A stretch of DNA of 64,000 nt from Piscibacillus halophilus (GCF_900110685.1 NZ_FOES01000001.1:124001-188000), one strand, 5' to 3'; positions 25,907 through 37,521 are shown, counted from the first letter of the stretch. Notes: generated by a model from the letters alone, not told the origin. Program-made: numbers and translations.

Positions 25907-26641
25907 ATGTCGAAAGCAAAATATAATCGTATTGTACTTAAATTGAGCGGCGAAGCCCTAAGTGGAGATAAAGGATATGGAATTGATCCTAAATTTATAA
26001 AATCAATTGCGGAACAAATTAAAGAAATTCATGAATTAGGTGTAGAAATTGCAATTGTTGTTGGCGGCGGTAACCTATGGCGTGGTAAAATAGGTAGTGA
26101 AGTAGGTATGGATCGTGCGAACGCCGATTATATGGGAATGCTTGCGACAGTTATGAATTCATTAGCTTTACAAGACGGTCTAGAAAACTTAGATATACCG
26201 ACTCGTGTCCAAACTTCAATTGAAATGCGCCAAGTGGCAGAGCCTTATATTCGTAGAAGAGCCATGCGTCATCTCGAGAAAAAACGAGTTGTCATTTTTG
26301 CAGGTGGTACTGGTAACCCTTACTTCTCTACTGATACTACTGCTGCGTTAAGAGCTGCTGAAATGGAAGCAGATGTTATTCTTATGGCTAAAAATAATGT
26401 GGACGGTGTTTATAATGCGGACCCATTAGTTGACTCTGATGCATACAAATATGACGAGCTTTCATACTTAGATTTATTGAATGAAGGATTAGGCGTTATG
26501 GATTCAACTGCCTCATCATTATGTATGGACAACAACATCGCATTAATAGTATTCTCAATATTAGACAAAGGAAATATTAAAAGAGTTTTAACTGGAGAAA
26601 ATATTGGAACAATTATTAGGAGGAAAGAAGACCATGAGTGA
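25907..26641 (+). CDS. pyrH: UMP kinase PyrH
   Basis: PyrH phosphorylates UMP to UDP, feeding pyrimidine nucleotide synthesis. The 244-residue protein is an amino-acid-kinase fold with [19 protein letters not shown] at the N-terminus, the nucleotide-binding [10 protein letters not shown] near 52-61 and [20 protein letters not shown] near 130-149. The start has CGGAGG upstream. Its end overlaps frr by eight bases, suggesting coupled translation with the recycling factor. Confidence 0.98.
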   Translation: MSKAKYNRIVLKLSGEALSGDKGYGIDPKFIKSIAEQIKEIHELGVEIAIVVGGGNLWRGKIGSEVGMDRANADYMGMLATVMNSLALQDGLENLDIPTRVQTSIEMRQVAEPYIRRRAMRHLEKKRVVIFAGGTGNPYFSTDTTAALRAAEMEADVILMAKNNVDGVYNADPLVDSDAYKYDELSYLDLLNEGLGVMDSTASSLCMDNNIALIVFSILDKGNIKRVLTGENIGTIIRRKEDHE

Positions 26642-27191
26642 TTCAGTAATTCAAGAGTGCAGAGACAAAATGAACAAAGCTGTTCAAGCCTTCTCAAAAC
26701 AATTATCAACTGTTCGCGCGGGAAGAGCGAACCCAGCGATTTTAGACAGTGTTTATGTTGAGTATTACGGAGCGAACACTCCGTTAAATCAGTTAGCAAC
26801 TGTTTCAGCTCCTGAACCACGTTTATTAGTCATTACTCCTTTTGATAAATCAGCTATTGAAAACGTTGAAAAAGGAATTCAAAAAGCTGACTTAGGATTA
26901 ACTCCGAATAATGACGGCAATGTTATTAGAATCAGCATTCCTGCTCTAACTGAAGAACGCCGTAAAGATTTAGTTAAAGTGACGAAGAAGTATGCTGAAG
27001 AAGCTAGGGTTCAAGTTCGTAATATTCGTCGTGATGCTAATGATCAATTAAAGAAATTAGAAAAAGACGGCGATATCACAGAAGATGAACTACGTGCTTA
27101 TCAAGACGATGTACAAAAAGAAACAGACCAGCATATCGCAGAAATTGATGATCTATTAGAAGCTAAAGAGAAGGAAATCACAGAAGTATAA
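26634..27191 (+). CDS. frr: Ribosome recycling factor
   Basis: RRF splits post-termination ribosomes together with EF-G. The 185-residue protein has the family motif [14 protein letters not shown] near 25-38 and the C-terminal [20 protein letters not shown] near 126-145. The ATG at 26634 has AGGAGG within the end of pyrH; the in-frame ATG at 26604 lies deeper in pyrH without such a site. It overlaps pyrH by eight bases. Confidence 0.98.
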   Translation: MSDSVIQECRDKMNKAVQAFSKQLSTVRAGRANPAILDSVYVEYYGANTPLNQLATVSAPEPRLLVITPFDKSAIENVEKGIQKADLGLTPNNDGNVIRISIPALTEERRKDLVKVTKKYAEEARVQVRNIRRDANDQLKKLEKDGDITEDELRAYQDDVQKETDQHIAEIDDLLEAKEKEITEV

Positions 27192-27217
27192 ATCTAGATA
27201 TACACATTTATGTTTTC

Positions 27218-27226
27218 TGATATAAT
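27218..27226 (+). promoter_or_regulatory. Candidate extended -10 promoter before uppS
   Basis: TGATATAAT at 27218-27226 is a perfect extended -10 element. No recognisable -35 is found 17 bases upstream. A terminator-like hairpin follows within ten bases of the expected start site. Confidence 0.4.
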
Positions 27227-27235
27227 ATTTAATAG

Positions 27236-27267
27236 TAGCTTTCGCATCATGCGAAAGCTAAATTTTT
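27236..27267 (+). terminator. Strong intrinsic terminator between frr and uppS
   Basis: TAGCTTTCGCA at 27236-27246 pairs perfectly with TGCGAAAGCTA at 27250-27260 around a three-base loop, followed by AATTTTT. It probably ends the pyrH-frr transcript; because a candidate promoter precedes it, it could also act on transcripts entering uppS. Confidence 0.85.
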
Positions 27268-27292
27268 CTTAATTTATTGGCGAGGGATGGAC

Positions 27293-28039
27293 ATGAGATT
27301 TAAAACGAAAAAAAATCAAGAACAGAATAGTTTAGACCTTACCAATGTCCCAAAACATGTCGCGATCATAATGGACGGCAATGGTCGTTGGGCTAAAAAA
27401 AGAGGACTTCCAAGAGTCGCTGGACATAGAGAAGGTATGAAAACGATAAAAAAAGTGGTTGAAAGAGCAGTAGAGTTAGAGCTTGATGCGCTGACTTTAT
27501 ATGCGTTTTCTACTGAAAATTGGAAACGTCCGCCAAAAGAAGTAGAATTTATCATGAAGTTGCCTTCTCAATTTTTAGATACATATTTACCAGATTTGAT
27601 ACAAAATAATGTTAGGGTAACTACGATTGGCCATTACGATGGATTACCTGAATTAACAAAACAAGCTGTTCAATATTCTGTTGAACAAACTAAGAATAAT
27701 ACAGGTTTAGTGTTAAACTTCGCTTTAAACTATGGAAGTCGTTCTGAAATAGTGGATGCTGTTAAGAGTATTTGCGAAGATGTGCAATCAAATAATTTAA
27801 GTGTTGAAGATATAGATGAAGGTATTATATCCGATTATTTATATACTAGACATATACAAGATCCAGACCTTGTCATTCGAACAAGTGGGGAGCAAAGGTT
27901 GAGTAACTATTTACTATGGCAAGTTGCCTATTCTGAGTTTTATTTCACTGAAAAATTATGGCCGGAATTTGATCAATCGGCATTAGATGAAGCAATAATC
28001 GAATTTCAGAACCGCAAAAGAAGATTTGGTGGTCTATAA
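27293..28039 (+). CDS. uppS: Undecaprenyl diphosphate synthase UppS
   Basis: UppS makes the C55 isoprenoid diphosphate carrier for cell-wall synthesis. The 248-residue cis-prenyltransferase has the catalytic Asp28 in IIMDGNGRWA, LTLYAFSTENWKRP near 75-88, and the C-terminal DLVIRTSGEQRLSNYLLWQ. The ATG at 27293 is chosen over 27287, because GCGAGGG at 27280-27286 touches the earlier codon. It begins the uppS-cdsA-dxr-rseP envelope/isoprenoid cluster. Confidence 0.97.
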   Translation: MRFKTKKNQEQNSLDLTNVPKHVAIIMDGNGRWAKKRGLPRVAGHREGMKTIKKVVERAVELELDALTLYAFSTENWKRPPKEVEFIMKLPSQFLDTYLPDLIQNNVRVTTIGHYDGLPELTKQAVQYSVEQTKNNTGLVLNFALNYGSRSEIVDAVKSICEDVQSNNLSVEDIDEGIISDYLYTRHIQDPDLVIRTSGEQRLSNYLLWQVAYSEFYFTEKLWPEFDQSALDEAIIEFQNRKRRFGGL

Positions 28040-28052
28040 GGTGTGATAGTTA

Positions 28053-28844
28053 ATGAAGACACGCATAATTACAGCAATTATAGGTTTGGTTATATTCTTA
28101 CCATTTGTCTTTTATGGAAGTTGGCCATTCATTTTATTTATTTACATCATCGCAACTGTAGGTTTATTTGAACTTTTGAAGATGAAAAGAGTTCCCATTA
28201 TATCGTTTCCTTCACTTGTTGGTGTTCTTTTGTTATGGTTTTTCTTAGTTAGTGATAAATTTTCAAGTTTTCTTGATACAATCCCACTTACTCAAACCGA
28301 AATTTTATATGCATTGGTTTTTATTTTATTAGCTTATACTGTTTTAGTAAAAAATCGTTTTTCATTTGATGATGTCTCATTTGTTTTATTATCAGCATTG
28401 TACGTTGGAATTGGGTTTGGGTATGTCATTGAAACCCGTTTGGCGGGGATTGAATTTATTTTATATGCTCTTTTAATTGTTTGGTTTACGGATTCTGGAG
28501 CTTATTTTGCTGGAAGAGCTTTTGGAAAGCATAAATTATGGCCAATCATAAGCCCTAAGAAAACCATCGAAGGTTTTGTTGGTGGAATAATTGGAGCTGT
28601 GATCATCGGCATTATTCTACAAATTATGTTCAATTTTCATGATAGTTTATTAATTGTCATACTCGTTTCTATTTTCGCTTCATTATTAGCTCAAATTGGT
28701 GACTTGATTCAATCTGCATTTAAAAGAATATATGACATTAAAGATTCGGGACAAATTTTACCCGGTCATGGCGGTATCTTAGATCGCTTTGACAGCCTAA
28801 TATTTATGGTGCCATTTTTGCACTTTATCCAATTCATAACATAA
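28053..28844 (+). CDS. cdsA: Phosphatidate cytidylyltransferase CdsA
   Basis: CdsA converts phosphatidic acid plus CTP into CDP-diacylglycerol for phospholipid synthesis. The 263-residue protein has about seven hydrophobic helices and the family signature near the C-terminus, DSGQILPGHGGILDRFDSL, with the metal-binding aspartates. WFTDSGAYFAGRAFGKHKLW near 144-163 is also typical. It lies between uppS and dxr, the conserved Firmicute order. Confidence 0.97.
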   Translation: MKTRIITAIIGLVIFLPFVFYGSWPFILFIYIIATVGLFELLKMKRVPIISFPSLVGVLLLWFFLVSDKFSSFLDTIPLTQTEILYALVFILLAYTVLVKNRFSFDDVSFVLLSALYVGIGFGYVIETRLAGIEFILYALLIVWFTDSGAYFAGRAFGKHKLWPIISPKKTIEGFVGGIIGAVIIGIILQIMFNFHDSLLIVILVSIFASLLAQIGDLIQSAFKRIYDIKDSGQILPGHGGILDRFDSLIFMVPFLHFIQFIT

Positions 28845-28861
28845 TAAAATGAGGGATTAAG

Positions 28862-30016
28862 ATGAAGAAAATAACGCTGTTAGGTGGAACAGGATCAATT
28901 GGTTTACAAACGATTGAAATCATAAAAAAACATCCACAAGAATTTGAGTTATATGCTTTTGCATTTGGTTCTAATATCGAGAAAGCTTTACCTATCATAG
29001 AAGATCTTAAACCTAAATATATTGTTGTACAAAATCATGAAATTTTATCAAAGTTGAATAATAAAATAAGTTATAACCCCAAAGTTGAATTTGGGATCGA
29101 TGCTTTAAACGAGATTGTTTCATTACCTGAAGTGGATTTAGTTGTGAACGCGGTATTAGGTAGTGTTGGGCTACAACCAACATTAGAAGCGATCAAAGCT
29201 CATAAGCAGATTGCTTTTGCTAATAAAGAGACATTAGTGACAGCTGGTCATTTAGTTATGAAAGAAGCTAAAAAATATGGTGTAGAATTATTACCAGTAG
29301 ATAGCGAACATGCAGCGATCCATCAAAGTTTAAAAGGTGAGCATCAAGATGAAATTAAGAAAATTATTCTAACGGCATCTGGTGGCAGCTTTAGAGATAA
29401 GACAAGAGAAGAGTTAATCGGGGTTACAAAAAATGATGCTTTAAATCACCCGAATTGGAGCATGGGGGCTAAAATTACCATTGACTCTGCAACGATGATG
29501 AATAAAGGACTTGAAGTGATTGAGGCTCATTGGTTATTCGATGTTCCGTATAATCAAATTGATGTCATTTTACATAATGAAAGTGTTATTCATTCCATGG
29601 TTGAATATGTTGATCAAAGTATTATGGCTCAGTTAGGAACCCCTGATATGCGTATTCCAATTCAGTATGCCTTAACTTATCCTAATCGTTTTCCATTTAA
29701 TTCGAGTGAGCCACTTGATTTAGTTAAAATTGGACAACTAAATTTTAAAGAGATGAGTTTTGAACGGTTCCCTTGTTTAAGAATGGCATATGAGGCAGGG
29801 CGTATTGGTGGTTCACTACCAACTGTCTTAAATGCAGCAAATGAAGAAGCGGTCTCTTTATTTTTACAAGATCGAATCACGTTTTTAGAAATAGAAGAAC
29901 TTATTGAAAAAGAGTTAGAAAGACATCATGTTATTAAAGAACCTGACTTAGATACTATTTTAGAATTGGATCAAGAAATAAGGAAAAGCGTTAGTCATGC
30001 AGTGCTCAAAAGGTAG
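28862..30016 (+). CDS. dxr: 1-deoxy-D-xylulose 5-phosphate reductoisomerase
   Basis: Dxr catalyses the second step of the MEP isoprenoid pathway, supplying precursors for UppS. The 384-residue protein has the NADPH-binding LLGGTGSIGLQTIEI at 5-19, the ANKETLVTAG motif near 121-130, the metal-binding VDSEHAAIHQ near 148-157, and SGGSFRDKTREEL and HPNWSMGAKITIDSATMMNK in the catalytic loop and domain. The GAGGGA site precedes the ATG. It abuts rseP. Confidence 0.97.
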   Translation: MKKITLLGGTGSIGLQTIEIIKKHPQEFELYAFAFGSNIEKALPIIEDLKPKYIVVQNHEILSKLNNKISYNPKVEFGIDALNEIVSLPEVDLVVNAVLGSVGLQPTLEAIKAHKQIAFANKETLVTAGHLVMKEAKKYGVELLPVDSEHAAIHQSLKGEHQDEIKKIILTASGGSFRDKTREELIGVTKNDALNHPNWSMGAKITIDSATMMNKGLEVIEAHWLFDVPYNQIDVILHNESVIHSMVEYVDQSIMAQLGTPDMRIPIQYALTYPNRFPFNSSEPLDLVKIGQLNFKEMSFERFPCLRMAYEAGRIGGSLPTVLNAANEEAVSLFLQDRITFLEIEELIEKELERHHVIKEPDLDTILELDQEIRKSVSHAVLKR

Positions 30017-30025
30017 GTGCTAAAT

Positions 30026-31291
30026 TTGAATTTTGATACAATTATTGCGTTTATTTTTATGTTTGGAGTGTTAGTGTTCATTCACGAATTTGGTCATTTG
30101 ATTTTTGCTAAGCGTGCGGGCATGTTAGCTCGTGAGTTTGCGATAGGTTTTGGCCCTAAGATATTCTCTTATCGTCGTGATGAAACGTTATATACAGTTC
30201 GACTACTCCCTATTGGTGGTTATGTGAGAGTAGCGGGTGAAGACCCTGAAATTATTGACCTGAAACCTGGATACCATATCGGTTTAGAGTTTGACCATCA
30301 ACAAAAGGTAAACAAAATTATTGTTAATAACAAATCGAAGCACCCCAATGCTAAGATTGTAGAAGTTGAGCGAATTGATTTAGATCATGACTTAATAATT
30401 GACTGCTTTGATATCAATTCGGATGAGCGTTATCAATATAAAGTCGACCGTAAGGCATTATTTGTAATGGATGAAAAGGAAACGTTAATCGCTCCTTATG
30501 ACCGGCAATTCGCATCCAAATCAGTTGGTAAAAAAGGAATGCAAGTTTTTGCTGGTCCGTTGATGAACTTCTTATTAGCGATTGCCATCTTTATAGGCTT
30601 AGGATTGTTTCAAGGAGTACCTGACAATGAAGCAGTCGTTGGCGATGTGCAAGTCGATTCTCCTGCAGATGAAGCTGGATTAATGACTGGCGATGAAATT
30701 TTAAGTATTAATGGTGAATCCATTGATGATTGGGTTGGTTTTGTAGAATACGTACAAGAACGGCCAAATGAAGAAATAAACATGACAGTTGAACGTAATG
30801 GTGAAGTTATGGAGCTAAACTTAACGACCATGTCACGTGAAATAGAAAATGGTGAATCGATTGGGCAGGTTGGAATTCAGCGGAATTTTGTTGAGGGACC
30901 TCTGAGTGCCATTAAATTTGGGTTTACACAAACATACGATGTGGCTGTATTAATCTTACAAGCCCTTGGTCAACTCGTAACTGGGCAGTTATCACTCGAT
31001 GCATTAGCCGGACCGGTTGGAATTTATGATGCAACTGATGAAGTTGTTCAGACTGGTTTTCTAAATTTCTTAACTTGGACAGCAATGTTAAGTATTAATT
31101 TAGGGATCATTAATTTACTTCCTTTACCTGCGTTAGATGGTGGACGCCTAATGTTTATTGGTTTAGAAGCGGTAAGAGGTAAGCCAATTGATCCAGAAAA
31201 AGAAGGGTTTGTACATTTCATAGGGTTTGCTTTGTTAATGCTGTTAATGATTGTCGTAACCTGGAATGATATTGAACGACTGTTTATGTAA
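30026..31291 (+). CDS. rseP: Site-2 intramembrane protease RseP/RasP
   Basis: RseP (RasP in Bacillus) cuts membrane-embedded anti-sigma factors and leftover signal peptides. The 421-residue protein has the zinc-binding HEFGH at residues 20-24 within its first transmembrane helix, a PDZ domain (about 200-275), and the second metal-ligand motif NLLPLPALDGGRL near 361-373. The TTG at 30026 has AGGTAGGTG eight bases upstream; the in-frame GTG at 30017 is part of that site. The order dxr-rseP-proS is conserved. Confidence 0.96.
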   Translation: MNFDTIIAFIFMFGVLVFIHEFGHLIFAKRAGMLAREFAIGFGPKIFSYRRDETLYTVRLLPIGGYVRVAGEDPEIIDLKPGYHIGLEFDHQQKVNKIIVNNKSKHPNAKIVEVERIDLDHDLIIDCFDINSDERYQYKVDRKALFVMDEKETLIAPYDRQFASKSVGKKGMQVFAGPLMNFLLAIAIFIGLGLFQGVPDNEAVVGDVQVDSPADEAGLMTGDEILSINGESIDDWVGFVEYVQERPNEEINMTVERNGEVMELNLTTMSREIENGESIGQVGIQRNFVEGPLSAIKFGFTQTYDVAVLILQALGQLVTGQLSLDALAGPVGIYDATDEVVQTGFLNFLTWTAMLSINLGIINLLPLPALDGGRLMFIGLEAVRGKPIDPEKEGFVHFIGFALLMLLMIVVTWNDIERLFM

Positions 31292-31321
31292 GAGAAAAAC
31301 GAATAAAAAGGTGGAGATACT

Positions 31322-33022
31322 ATGAGACAGAGCAATTTACTGATCCCAACGTTACGGGAAGTACCTGCTGAAGCAGATCTTAAAAGCCATCAATTATTAC
31401 TAAAAGCCGGATTTATTCGACAATTAGCATCAGGTGTATATAACTTCTTACCATTAGGTAAAAGGGTTCTTCGTAAGGTAGAAAATATCGTACGTGAAGA
31501 AATGGACCGTGCTGGTGCTCAAGAAGTACAAATGCCTGCGTTACAACCAGCAGAGTTATGGCAGACGACTGGTCGTTGGAATACAATGGGACAAGAGTTA
31601 ATGAGATTGAAAGATCGACATGAACGTGACTTCGCTTTAGGTGCAACCCATGAGGAAGTGGTGACAGCATTAGTAAGAGACGAAGTTAATTCTTATAAAA
31701 AATTGCCATTTACTCTTTATCAAATTCAAGCAAAGTATCGTGATGAAAAACGTCCAAGGTTCGGCCTATTACGTGGTCGTGAATTTTTAATGAAGGATGC
31801 TTATTCATTTCATGAGGATTTTGATTCTCTTGATGAAACATATGAAGTGATCTTTAACGCGTATAAACGTATTTTTGAACGCTGTGGTTTGAACTTTAGA
31901 GCTGTCATTGCCGATTCCGGAGCAATGGGAGGTAAAGATACTCATGAGTTCATGGTATTATCAGAAGTTGGAGAAGACACAATAGCTTATTCAAATGAAT
32001 CTGATTTTGCAGCCAATATTGAAATGGCGCCAGTTGTTCCAAATTATGAAAAGTCAGCTGAAGAAGCAAAGCCATTAGAAAAAGTAGAAACCCCAAATGC
32101 TAAAACAATGCAAGAAGTAGCTGACTTTTTAGGGCACGATTTAGATCAAGGCATGAAAGCCATTATGTTTAAAGTTGATGAACAGTTCGTCATGGTTGTG
32201 ACTCGTGGGGACCACGAAGTTAACGATGTAAAATTAAAGAATTTATATGAAGCTGAAATTGTTGAATTAGCTTCGGAAGAAGAAACAAAAGAAGTCATCG
32301 GTGCAGGGTTCGGTTCACTTGGCCCTATCAATGTACCAGAAAACGTTGATGTGGTAGCAGATCATGCCGTTGAGTATTTAGTTAATGCAACATGTGGTGC
32401 AAACGAAGATGGTTATCATTATAAAAATGTGAGCCCTGAACGTGATTTCAAAGTTAACCAATACGCTGATTTACGCTTTATTCAAGAAGGAGATCTATCT
32501 CCTGACGGGAACGGAACGATTGAATTTGCTAGAGGAATCGAAGTTGGACATGTCTTTAAGTTAGGTACAAAATATGCTGATGACTTAGGTGCTACATTCT
32601 TGAACAAAGAAGGTCGTGCACAAACTTACGTCATGGGTTGTTACGGAATTGGAGTCTCTCGTACTTTAGCTTCCATTGTTGAACAGTATCATGACGACAA
32701 TGGCATTGTTTGGCCTAAAAATTTAGCTCCTTTCCAAGCACACCTAATTAACCTAAATGTTAAAAAAGAAGAACAAGTTGAACTAGCAGACGATATTTAT
32801 AACAAACTGTTAGATGCTGGAATTGATGTATTATACGATGATCGACAAGAACGTCCTGGAGTTAAGTTTAACGATAGTGATTTAATAGGTGTTCCATATC
32901 GCATTGTGATTGGAAAACGAGCTAGTGAAGGATATGTTGAATTTAAACATCGTCAAACAGGGGATCAAGAGGATATTCATAATGATGATTTACTCAATCA
33001 TTTAAAAAATCTACTAGGCTAA
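31322..33022 (+). CDS. proS: Prolyl-tRNA synthetase
   Basis: ProS charges tRNA-Pro. The 566-residue protein is the bacterial-type class II enzyme: motif 1 near residues 60-80, motif 2 with [20 protein letters not shown] near 139-158, a long editing insertion domain (about 225-400), motif 3 with [14 protein letters not shown] near 440-453, and an anticodon-binding domain at the C-terminus with [19 protein letters not shown]. It lies between rseP and polC as in B. subtilis. Confidence 0.98.
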   Translation: MRQSNLLIPTLREVPAEADLKSHQLLLKAGFIRQLASGVYNFLPLGKRVLRKVENIVREEMDRAGAQEVQMPALQPAELWQTTGRWNTMGQELMRLKDRHERDFALGATHEEVVTALVRDEVNSYKKLPFTLYQIQAKYRDEKRPRFGLLRGREFLMKDAYSFHEDFDSLDETYEVIFNAYKRIFERCGLNFRAVIADSGAMGGKDTHEFMVLSEVGEDTIAYSNESDFAANIEMAPVVPNYEKSAEEAKPLEKVETPNAKTMQEVADFLGHDLDQGMKAIMFKVDEQFVMVVTRGDHEVNDVKLKNLYEAEIVELASEEETKEVIGAGFGSLGPINVPENVDVVADHAVEYLVNATCGANEDGYHYKNVSPERDFKVNQYADLRFIQEGDLSPDGNGTIEFARGIEVGHVFKLGTKYADDLGATFLNKEGRAQTYVMGCYGIGVSRTLASIVEQYHDDNGIVWPKNLAPFQAHLINLNVKKEEQVELADDIYNKLLDAGIDVLYDDRQERPGVKFNDSDLIGVPYRIVIGKRASEGYVEFKHRQTGDQEDIHNDDLLNHLKNLLG

Positions 33023-33063
33023 TCTAAGTCTATAATAGTTCTTTTCATAAACTTAAAACTATC

Positions 33064-33103
33064 CGCCTTTGGACTATGTTAGTAAACCAAAGGCGAATTT
33101 TTT
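33064..33103 (+). terminator. Intrinsic terminator after proS
   Basis: CGCCTTTGG at 33064-33072 pairs perfectly with CCAAAGGCG at 33087-33095 around a 14-base loop, followed by AATTTTTT. It ends the uppS-proS transcript before polC. Confidence 0.85.
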
Positions 33104-33140
33104 ATTTGATGATCGGACTGTTATGTCTTTTAATAGTGTT

Positions 33141-33166
33141 GTAAAGATGATTAATCTCCTCTTTAC
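33141..33166 (+). other. Hairpin in the proS-polC gap
   Basis: GTAAAGA at 33141-33147 and TCTTTAC at 33160-33166 form a perfect seven-base-pair stem without a T-run. It lies 60 bases before polC. A weak promoter (TTGTTT at 33170, TAATGA at 33193) follows it, so it may be an operator-like repeat rather than RNA structure. The rest of the roughly 200-base gap holds only the proS terminator. Confidence 0.35.
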
Positions 33167-33224
33167 GACTTGTTTAAAATCAATTATTCTCATAATGAAC
33201 ATTATAATTTAAGGCGGGGAAATC

Positions 33225-36200
33225 ATGATGGACCTTAGTAAAAAAGAGAAATTAAATCTCTTATTAAATCAAATCGGAATTCCACAAGAGCTTATAGACC
33301 GAGAGTTTAATGAAGCATACTTAGATAAATTAACTGTTATTAAAGATCGAAAAGTATGGCAGTTCCAATTACATAATCCTAACCCTTTTTCTAGTGAGGC
33401 TTTAGAGATATTTATTGCAAGATTAACAGATTCATTTCGTCATATAGCTGAAGTGGATGTATCGGTTGAAACTGATGAAAAGGATCTACCAGAAGCAGCG
33501 ATTAGTTCTTATTGGAAGTTTTTCATCAACTCCATACATGATTTATTTCCAGCATATAAGGATTATATTTGTAATCAGGTACCTGAGGTCAATGGTGCAC
33601 AGCTAACCATTTATGCAAGAAATGAAACTGAAGCCCAAATGATTAAGAGAAAAATAGATCCACTGTTTCAAGACTTCTGTCAGAAAAAAGGTCTAAGAAA
33701 TTACCAGTTACACTTTGAAATATCTCGAAACGATGAAGAATTTGAGCAATTTCAAAAACAAAAGAAAGAAGAAGAACAAAGTTATATCGAGCGAGCCATT
33801 AAAGAAAAAGAAGAGCGAGCTAAACAGGATAAAGAACAAGGCACAGAGAATTTACCTCTTAAAATTGGTAGAGAAATTCAAGACGAACCTTCTCCGATTC
33901 GAGATATTCTTGAAGAAGAAAAGAGTATGGTGATTCAAGGATATATTTTCGATGTAGATATTCGTAATTTGCGCTCTGGTCGTGATTTGTTAATCGTCAG
34001 TCTAACGGATTATACAGATTCTATTCAAATTAAAATGTTCTCTAAAGGCGATGAACAAAAAGAGTTATTCAAGCAAGTTAAAGAAGGTGTATGGATTAAA
34101 GCAAGAGGAAGCATCCAAACAGACACATTTACGAACGAACTCATGATGATGGGTAATGATTTACATGAAGTAAAACCTAAAGAGCGCCAAGATTTCTCAG
34201 AGAACAAGCGTGTAGAATTACATGCCCATACGACGATGAGTCAAATGGATGCAACAGTTTCAGCCTCTAACTTAATTGCTAGAGCAGCTAAATGGGGACA
34301 CCCTGCTGTTGCTATAACGGACCATGCTGTTGTTCAGGCTTTTCCTGAAGCACATGCGGCAGGCGAAAAACATGGAATAAAAGTTTTATATGGATTAGAA
34401 GCAAATCTAGTTGACGACGGGGTTCCTGTAGCTTATAACCCTTCACCTGTTGATTTGAATGAAGCAACCTATATCGTATTTGACGTTGAGACGACTGGTT
34501 TATCAGCTGCTTACGACAAAATTATTGAATTAGCTGCGGTAAAAGTCTATCAAGGTGAAATTATTGATCGTTTTGAACGTTTCGCTAATCCGCATCAGAA
34601 ATTAAGTCAAACTACGATTGATCTAACTGGAATTACAGATGATATGCTCGTCGGGGCTCCAGAAATAGATGAGGTTATGAAAGACTTTCATGAATGGATG
34701 GGACAAGATATTTTAGTTGCCCATAATGCTAGCTTTGATATTGGGTTTATTAATGCAGCTTTTGAAAGAATTAACTATGAAAAAGTCACGAACCCAGTCA
34801 TTGATACATTAGAGCTGGCGCGTCTACTATATCCTAACTTAAAGAATCACCGTTTAAACACCCTTTGTAAACATTTAAACATAGAATTGACACAGCATCA
34901 CCGTGCTATTTACGATGCAGAAGCAACAGGTTACTTGCTTTGGAATTTAGTTAAATCAGCGATGGAGAAAGATATGATAAACCATGACGAGTTGAATCGT
35001 CATGTAGGTGAAGGGGATGCTTATAAACGTTCCCGTCCTAACCATGCCATTCTATTAGCTAAAACCCAAGAAGGGTTGAAGAATTTATTTAAGTTAGTAT
35101 CGTTAGCACACGTTGACTACTTCTATCGTGTACCTAGAATCCCGCGTTCTAAATTAGTTGAACATCGTGAAGGGATTATTGTGGGTTCAGGTTGTGACCA
35201 AGGAGAGTTATTCGATACGATTGCGCTTAAGTCCGAAGATGAGGCAGAAAAAGTAGCTGAGTTTTACGATTATATCGAAGTGCAACCGCCGATGAATTAC
35301 TATCATTTAATTGAAAAAGAACAAGCTCAATCGGTTGAACATATTAAACAATTGATAAAAAAATTAGTTAAAATTGGCGAGAAGCTAAATAAGAAAGTTG
35401 TCGCGACTGGCAATACTCACTACTTAGATCCACATGAGAAAATTTATCGCAAAATATTAGTGGCTTCACAAAGTGGTAATCCATTGAACCGACAGACAAT
35501 GCCTGATGTTTACTTTAAAACGACAAATGAGATGTTGGAGGATTTTGCGTTTTTAGGTGAAGAAAAGGCTAAAGAGATTGTGATTACCAATACAAATTGG
35601 GTGTCAGAACAAATTGATGACATAAAACCAGTCAAAGATGACTTATATACACCAAATATTGAAGGTGCAGATGATGAAATTAGGGAAACATGTTACAACA
35701 GAGCAAAGTCGATCTATGGCGAAAACTTACCTGACATTGTTGTTAACCGACTTGAAAAAGAATTAAAAAGTATCATAGATAATGGTTTCTCTGTTATTTA
35801 CTTGATCTCGGAAAAATTAGTAAAAAAATCTTTAAGTGACGGTTACTTGGTAGGTTCTCGTGGTTCGGTAGGGTCCTCTTTTGTAGCGACTATGTTAGAT
35901 ATTACAGAAGTTAACCCATTACCTCCGCATTATGTTTGTGATCATTGTAGTTATTATCATTTCTTTGATGACGGGTCAGTTGGCTCTGGTTTTGATTTAC
36001 CAGAAAAAGCATGTCCTGAATGCGGTCATGACTTAGTACGTGATGGACAAGATATTCCGTTTGAAACGTTCTTAGGATTTAAAGGGGATAAAGTACCGGA
36101 TATTGATTTGAACTTCTCAGGAGAATATCAGCCTAAGGCACACCATTATACAAAGGTACTATTTGGAGAAGATAACGTTTATCGTGCGGGTACCATTGGA

Positions 36201-37517
36201 ACCGTAGCAGAAAAAACGGCCTTTGGTTATGTAAAAGGATATGCTCAAGACCATTCCTTAATGTACCGTCAAGCTGAAATTTCTCGACTCGTAAAAGGGT
36301 GTACCGGTGTTAAGAGGACGACTGGACAGCACCCAGGTGGAATTATCGTTGTACCAGATGATCAAGAAATTTACGATTTTACACCTATTCAATATCCGGC
36401 AGATGATCGTAACTCTGAGTGGAAGACAACACACTTTGACTTCCATTCCATTCACGACAACTTATTAAAACTAGATATACTAGGGCACGATGATCCGACC
36501 GTTATTCGTATGTTGCAGGATTTAACAGGAATTGATCCGAAAGATGTTCCGACTAATGACCCTGAAGTGATGAAAATCTTTGAAGGTCCAGAACCTTTAG
36601 GAGTGACTGCTGACCAAATCCTTTGTAAGACAGGTACATTGGGCGTTCCTGAATTCGGGACTCGATTTGTACGTCAGATGCTTGAAGATACTAAGCCTTC
36701 TACCTTTGCTGAATTAGTTATTATATCAGGGTTATCACACGGTACCGATGTATGGTTAGGTAATGCTCAAGAGTTAATCAATGACGGCATATGTGAAATA
36801 GGTGATGTTATTGGTTGCCGTGATGATATTATGGTTTATTTAATGCATAAGGGACTAGAAGCATCTTTAGCCTTTACGATTATGGAGCATGTACGTAAAG
36901 GTAAAGGGTTAGCTGATGAATGGATTGAAGAAATGAAAAAACACGGTGTTCCGGACTGGTATATCGAATCTTGTAAAAAGATTAAATATATGTTCCCGAA
37001 AGCACACGCTGCTGCATATGTATTAATGGCGGTTCGAATTGCTTATTTTAAAGTCCATTATCCTATTGAATTCTACGCAGCATATTTTACAGTTAGAGCT
37101 AGTGATTTTGAACTAGATACGATGGTGAAAGGTTCTGAAGCCATTCGCGCTAGAATTGAAGAGATTCTAAACAAAGGGAATGACGCATCACCTAAAGAAA
37201 AAAGCTTATTAACTGTACTAGAGTTAGCACTTGAAATGTGTGAACGTGGATTTTCTTTCCAAAAAGTAGATTTATACCGTTCTAAAGCGAGTGAGTTTAT
37301 CGTGGATGGAAACACGCTAATTCCTCCGTTCAACGCAGTAGATGGTCTAGGAACAAATGCCGCAATCAATATTGTGAAAGTTAGAGAAGACGGTGAATTT
37401 TTATCTAAAGAGGATTTACGTGAACGTAGTCGTATTTCAAAAACGGTTTTAGAGTATCTAGATCAACACGGTTGTCTTGAAGGTTTACCGGATCAAAACC
37501 AATTGTCACTGTTCTAA
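33225..37517 (+). CDS. polC: DNA polymerase III alpha subunit, Gram-positive type PolC
   Basis: PolC is the replicative leading- and lagging-strand polymerase of low-GC Gram-positive bacteria, with a built-in proofreading exonuclease. The 1430-residue protein has N-terminal and OB domains, a PHP domain with [13 protein letters not shown] near 331-343, the DEDD exonuclease starting FDVETTGLS near 419, a Cys4 zinc finger (CDHC near 904, CPEC further on), and polymerase catalytic Asp959 and Asp961 in PDIDLNF. ATG at 33225 or 33228 is possible behind AAGGCGGGGA. The C-terminal [10 protein letters not shown] is the usual clamp-binding tail. Confidence 0.98.
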   Translation: MMDLSKKEKLNLLLNQIGIPQELIDREFNEAYLDKLTVIKDRKVWQFQLHNPNPFSSEALEIFIARLTDSFRHIAEVDVSVETDEKDLPEAAISSYWKFFINSIHDLFPAYKDYICNQVPEVNGAQLTIYARNETEAQMIKRKIDPLFQDFCQKKGLRNYQLHFEISRNDEEFEQFQKQKKEEEQSYIERAIKEKEERAKQDKEQGTENLPLKIGREIQDEPSPIRDILEEEKSMVIQGYIFDVDIRNLRSGRDLLIVSLTDYTDSIQIKMFSKGDEQKELFKQVKEGVWIKARGSIQTDTFTNELMMMGNDLHEVKPKERQDFSENKRVELHAHTTMSQMDATVSASNLIARAAKWGHPAVAITDHAVVQAFPEAHAAGEKHGIKVLYGLEANLVDDGVPVAYNPSPVDLNEATYIVFDVETTGLSAAYDKIIELAAVKVYQGEIIDRFERFANPHQKLSQTTIDLTGITDDMLVGAPEIDEVMKDFHEWMGQDILVAHNASFDIGFINAAFERINYEKVTNPVIDTLELARLLYPNLKNHRLNTLCKHLNIELTQHHRAIYDAEATGYLLWNLVKSAMEKDMINHDELNRHVGEGDAYKRSRPNHAILLAKTQEGLKNLFKLVSLAHVDYFYRVPRIPRSKLVEHREGIIVGSGCDQGELFDTIALKSEDEAEKVAEFYDYIEVQPPMNYYHLIEKEQAQSVEHIKQLIKKLVKIGEKLNKKVVATGNTHYLDPHEKIYRKILVASQSGNPLNRQTMPDVYFKTTNEMLEDFAFLGEEKAKEIVITNTNWVSEQIDDIKPVKDDLYTPNIEGADDEIRETCYNRAKSIYGENLPDIVVNRLEKELKSIIDNGFSVIYLISEKLVKKSLSDGYLVGSRGSVGSSFVATMLDITEVNPLPPHYVCDHCSYYHFFDDGSVGSGFDLPEKACPECGHDLVRDGQDIPFETFLGFKGDKVPDIDLNFSGEYQPKAHHYTKVLFGEDNVYRAGTIGTVAEKTAFGYVKGYAQDHSLMYRQAEISRLVKGCTGVKRTTGQHPGGIIVVPDDQEIYDFTPIQYPADDRNSEWKTTHFDFHSIHDNLLKLDILGHDDPTVIRMLQDLTGIDPKDVPTNDPEVMKIFEGPEPLGVTADQILCKTGTLGVPEFGTRFVRQMLEDTKPSTFAELVIISGLSHGTDVWLGNAQELINDGICEIGDVIGCRDDIMVYLMHKGLEASLAFTIMEHVRKGKGLADEWIEEMKKHGVPDWYIESCKKIKYMFPKAHAAAYVLMAVRIAYFKVHYPIEFYAAYFTVRASDFELDTMVKGSEAIRARIEEILNKGNDASPKEKSLLTVLELALEMCERGFSFQKVDLYRSKASEFIVDGNTLIPPFNAVDGLGTNAAINIVKVREDGEFLSKEDLRERSRISKTVLEYLDQHGCLEGLPDQNQLSLF

Positions 37518-37521
37518 CCGT

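Noticed and set aside
26410-26820. Open frame of 136 codons on the minus strand across pyrH-frr
   Set aside because: Antisense to two conserved genes, with no family resemblance and no promoter or ribosome site.
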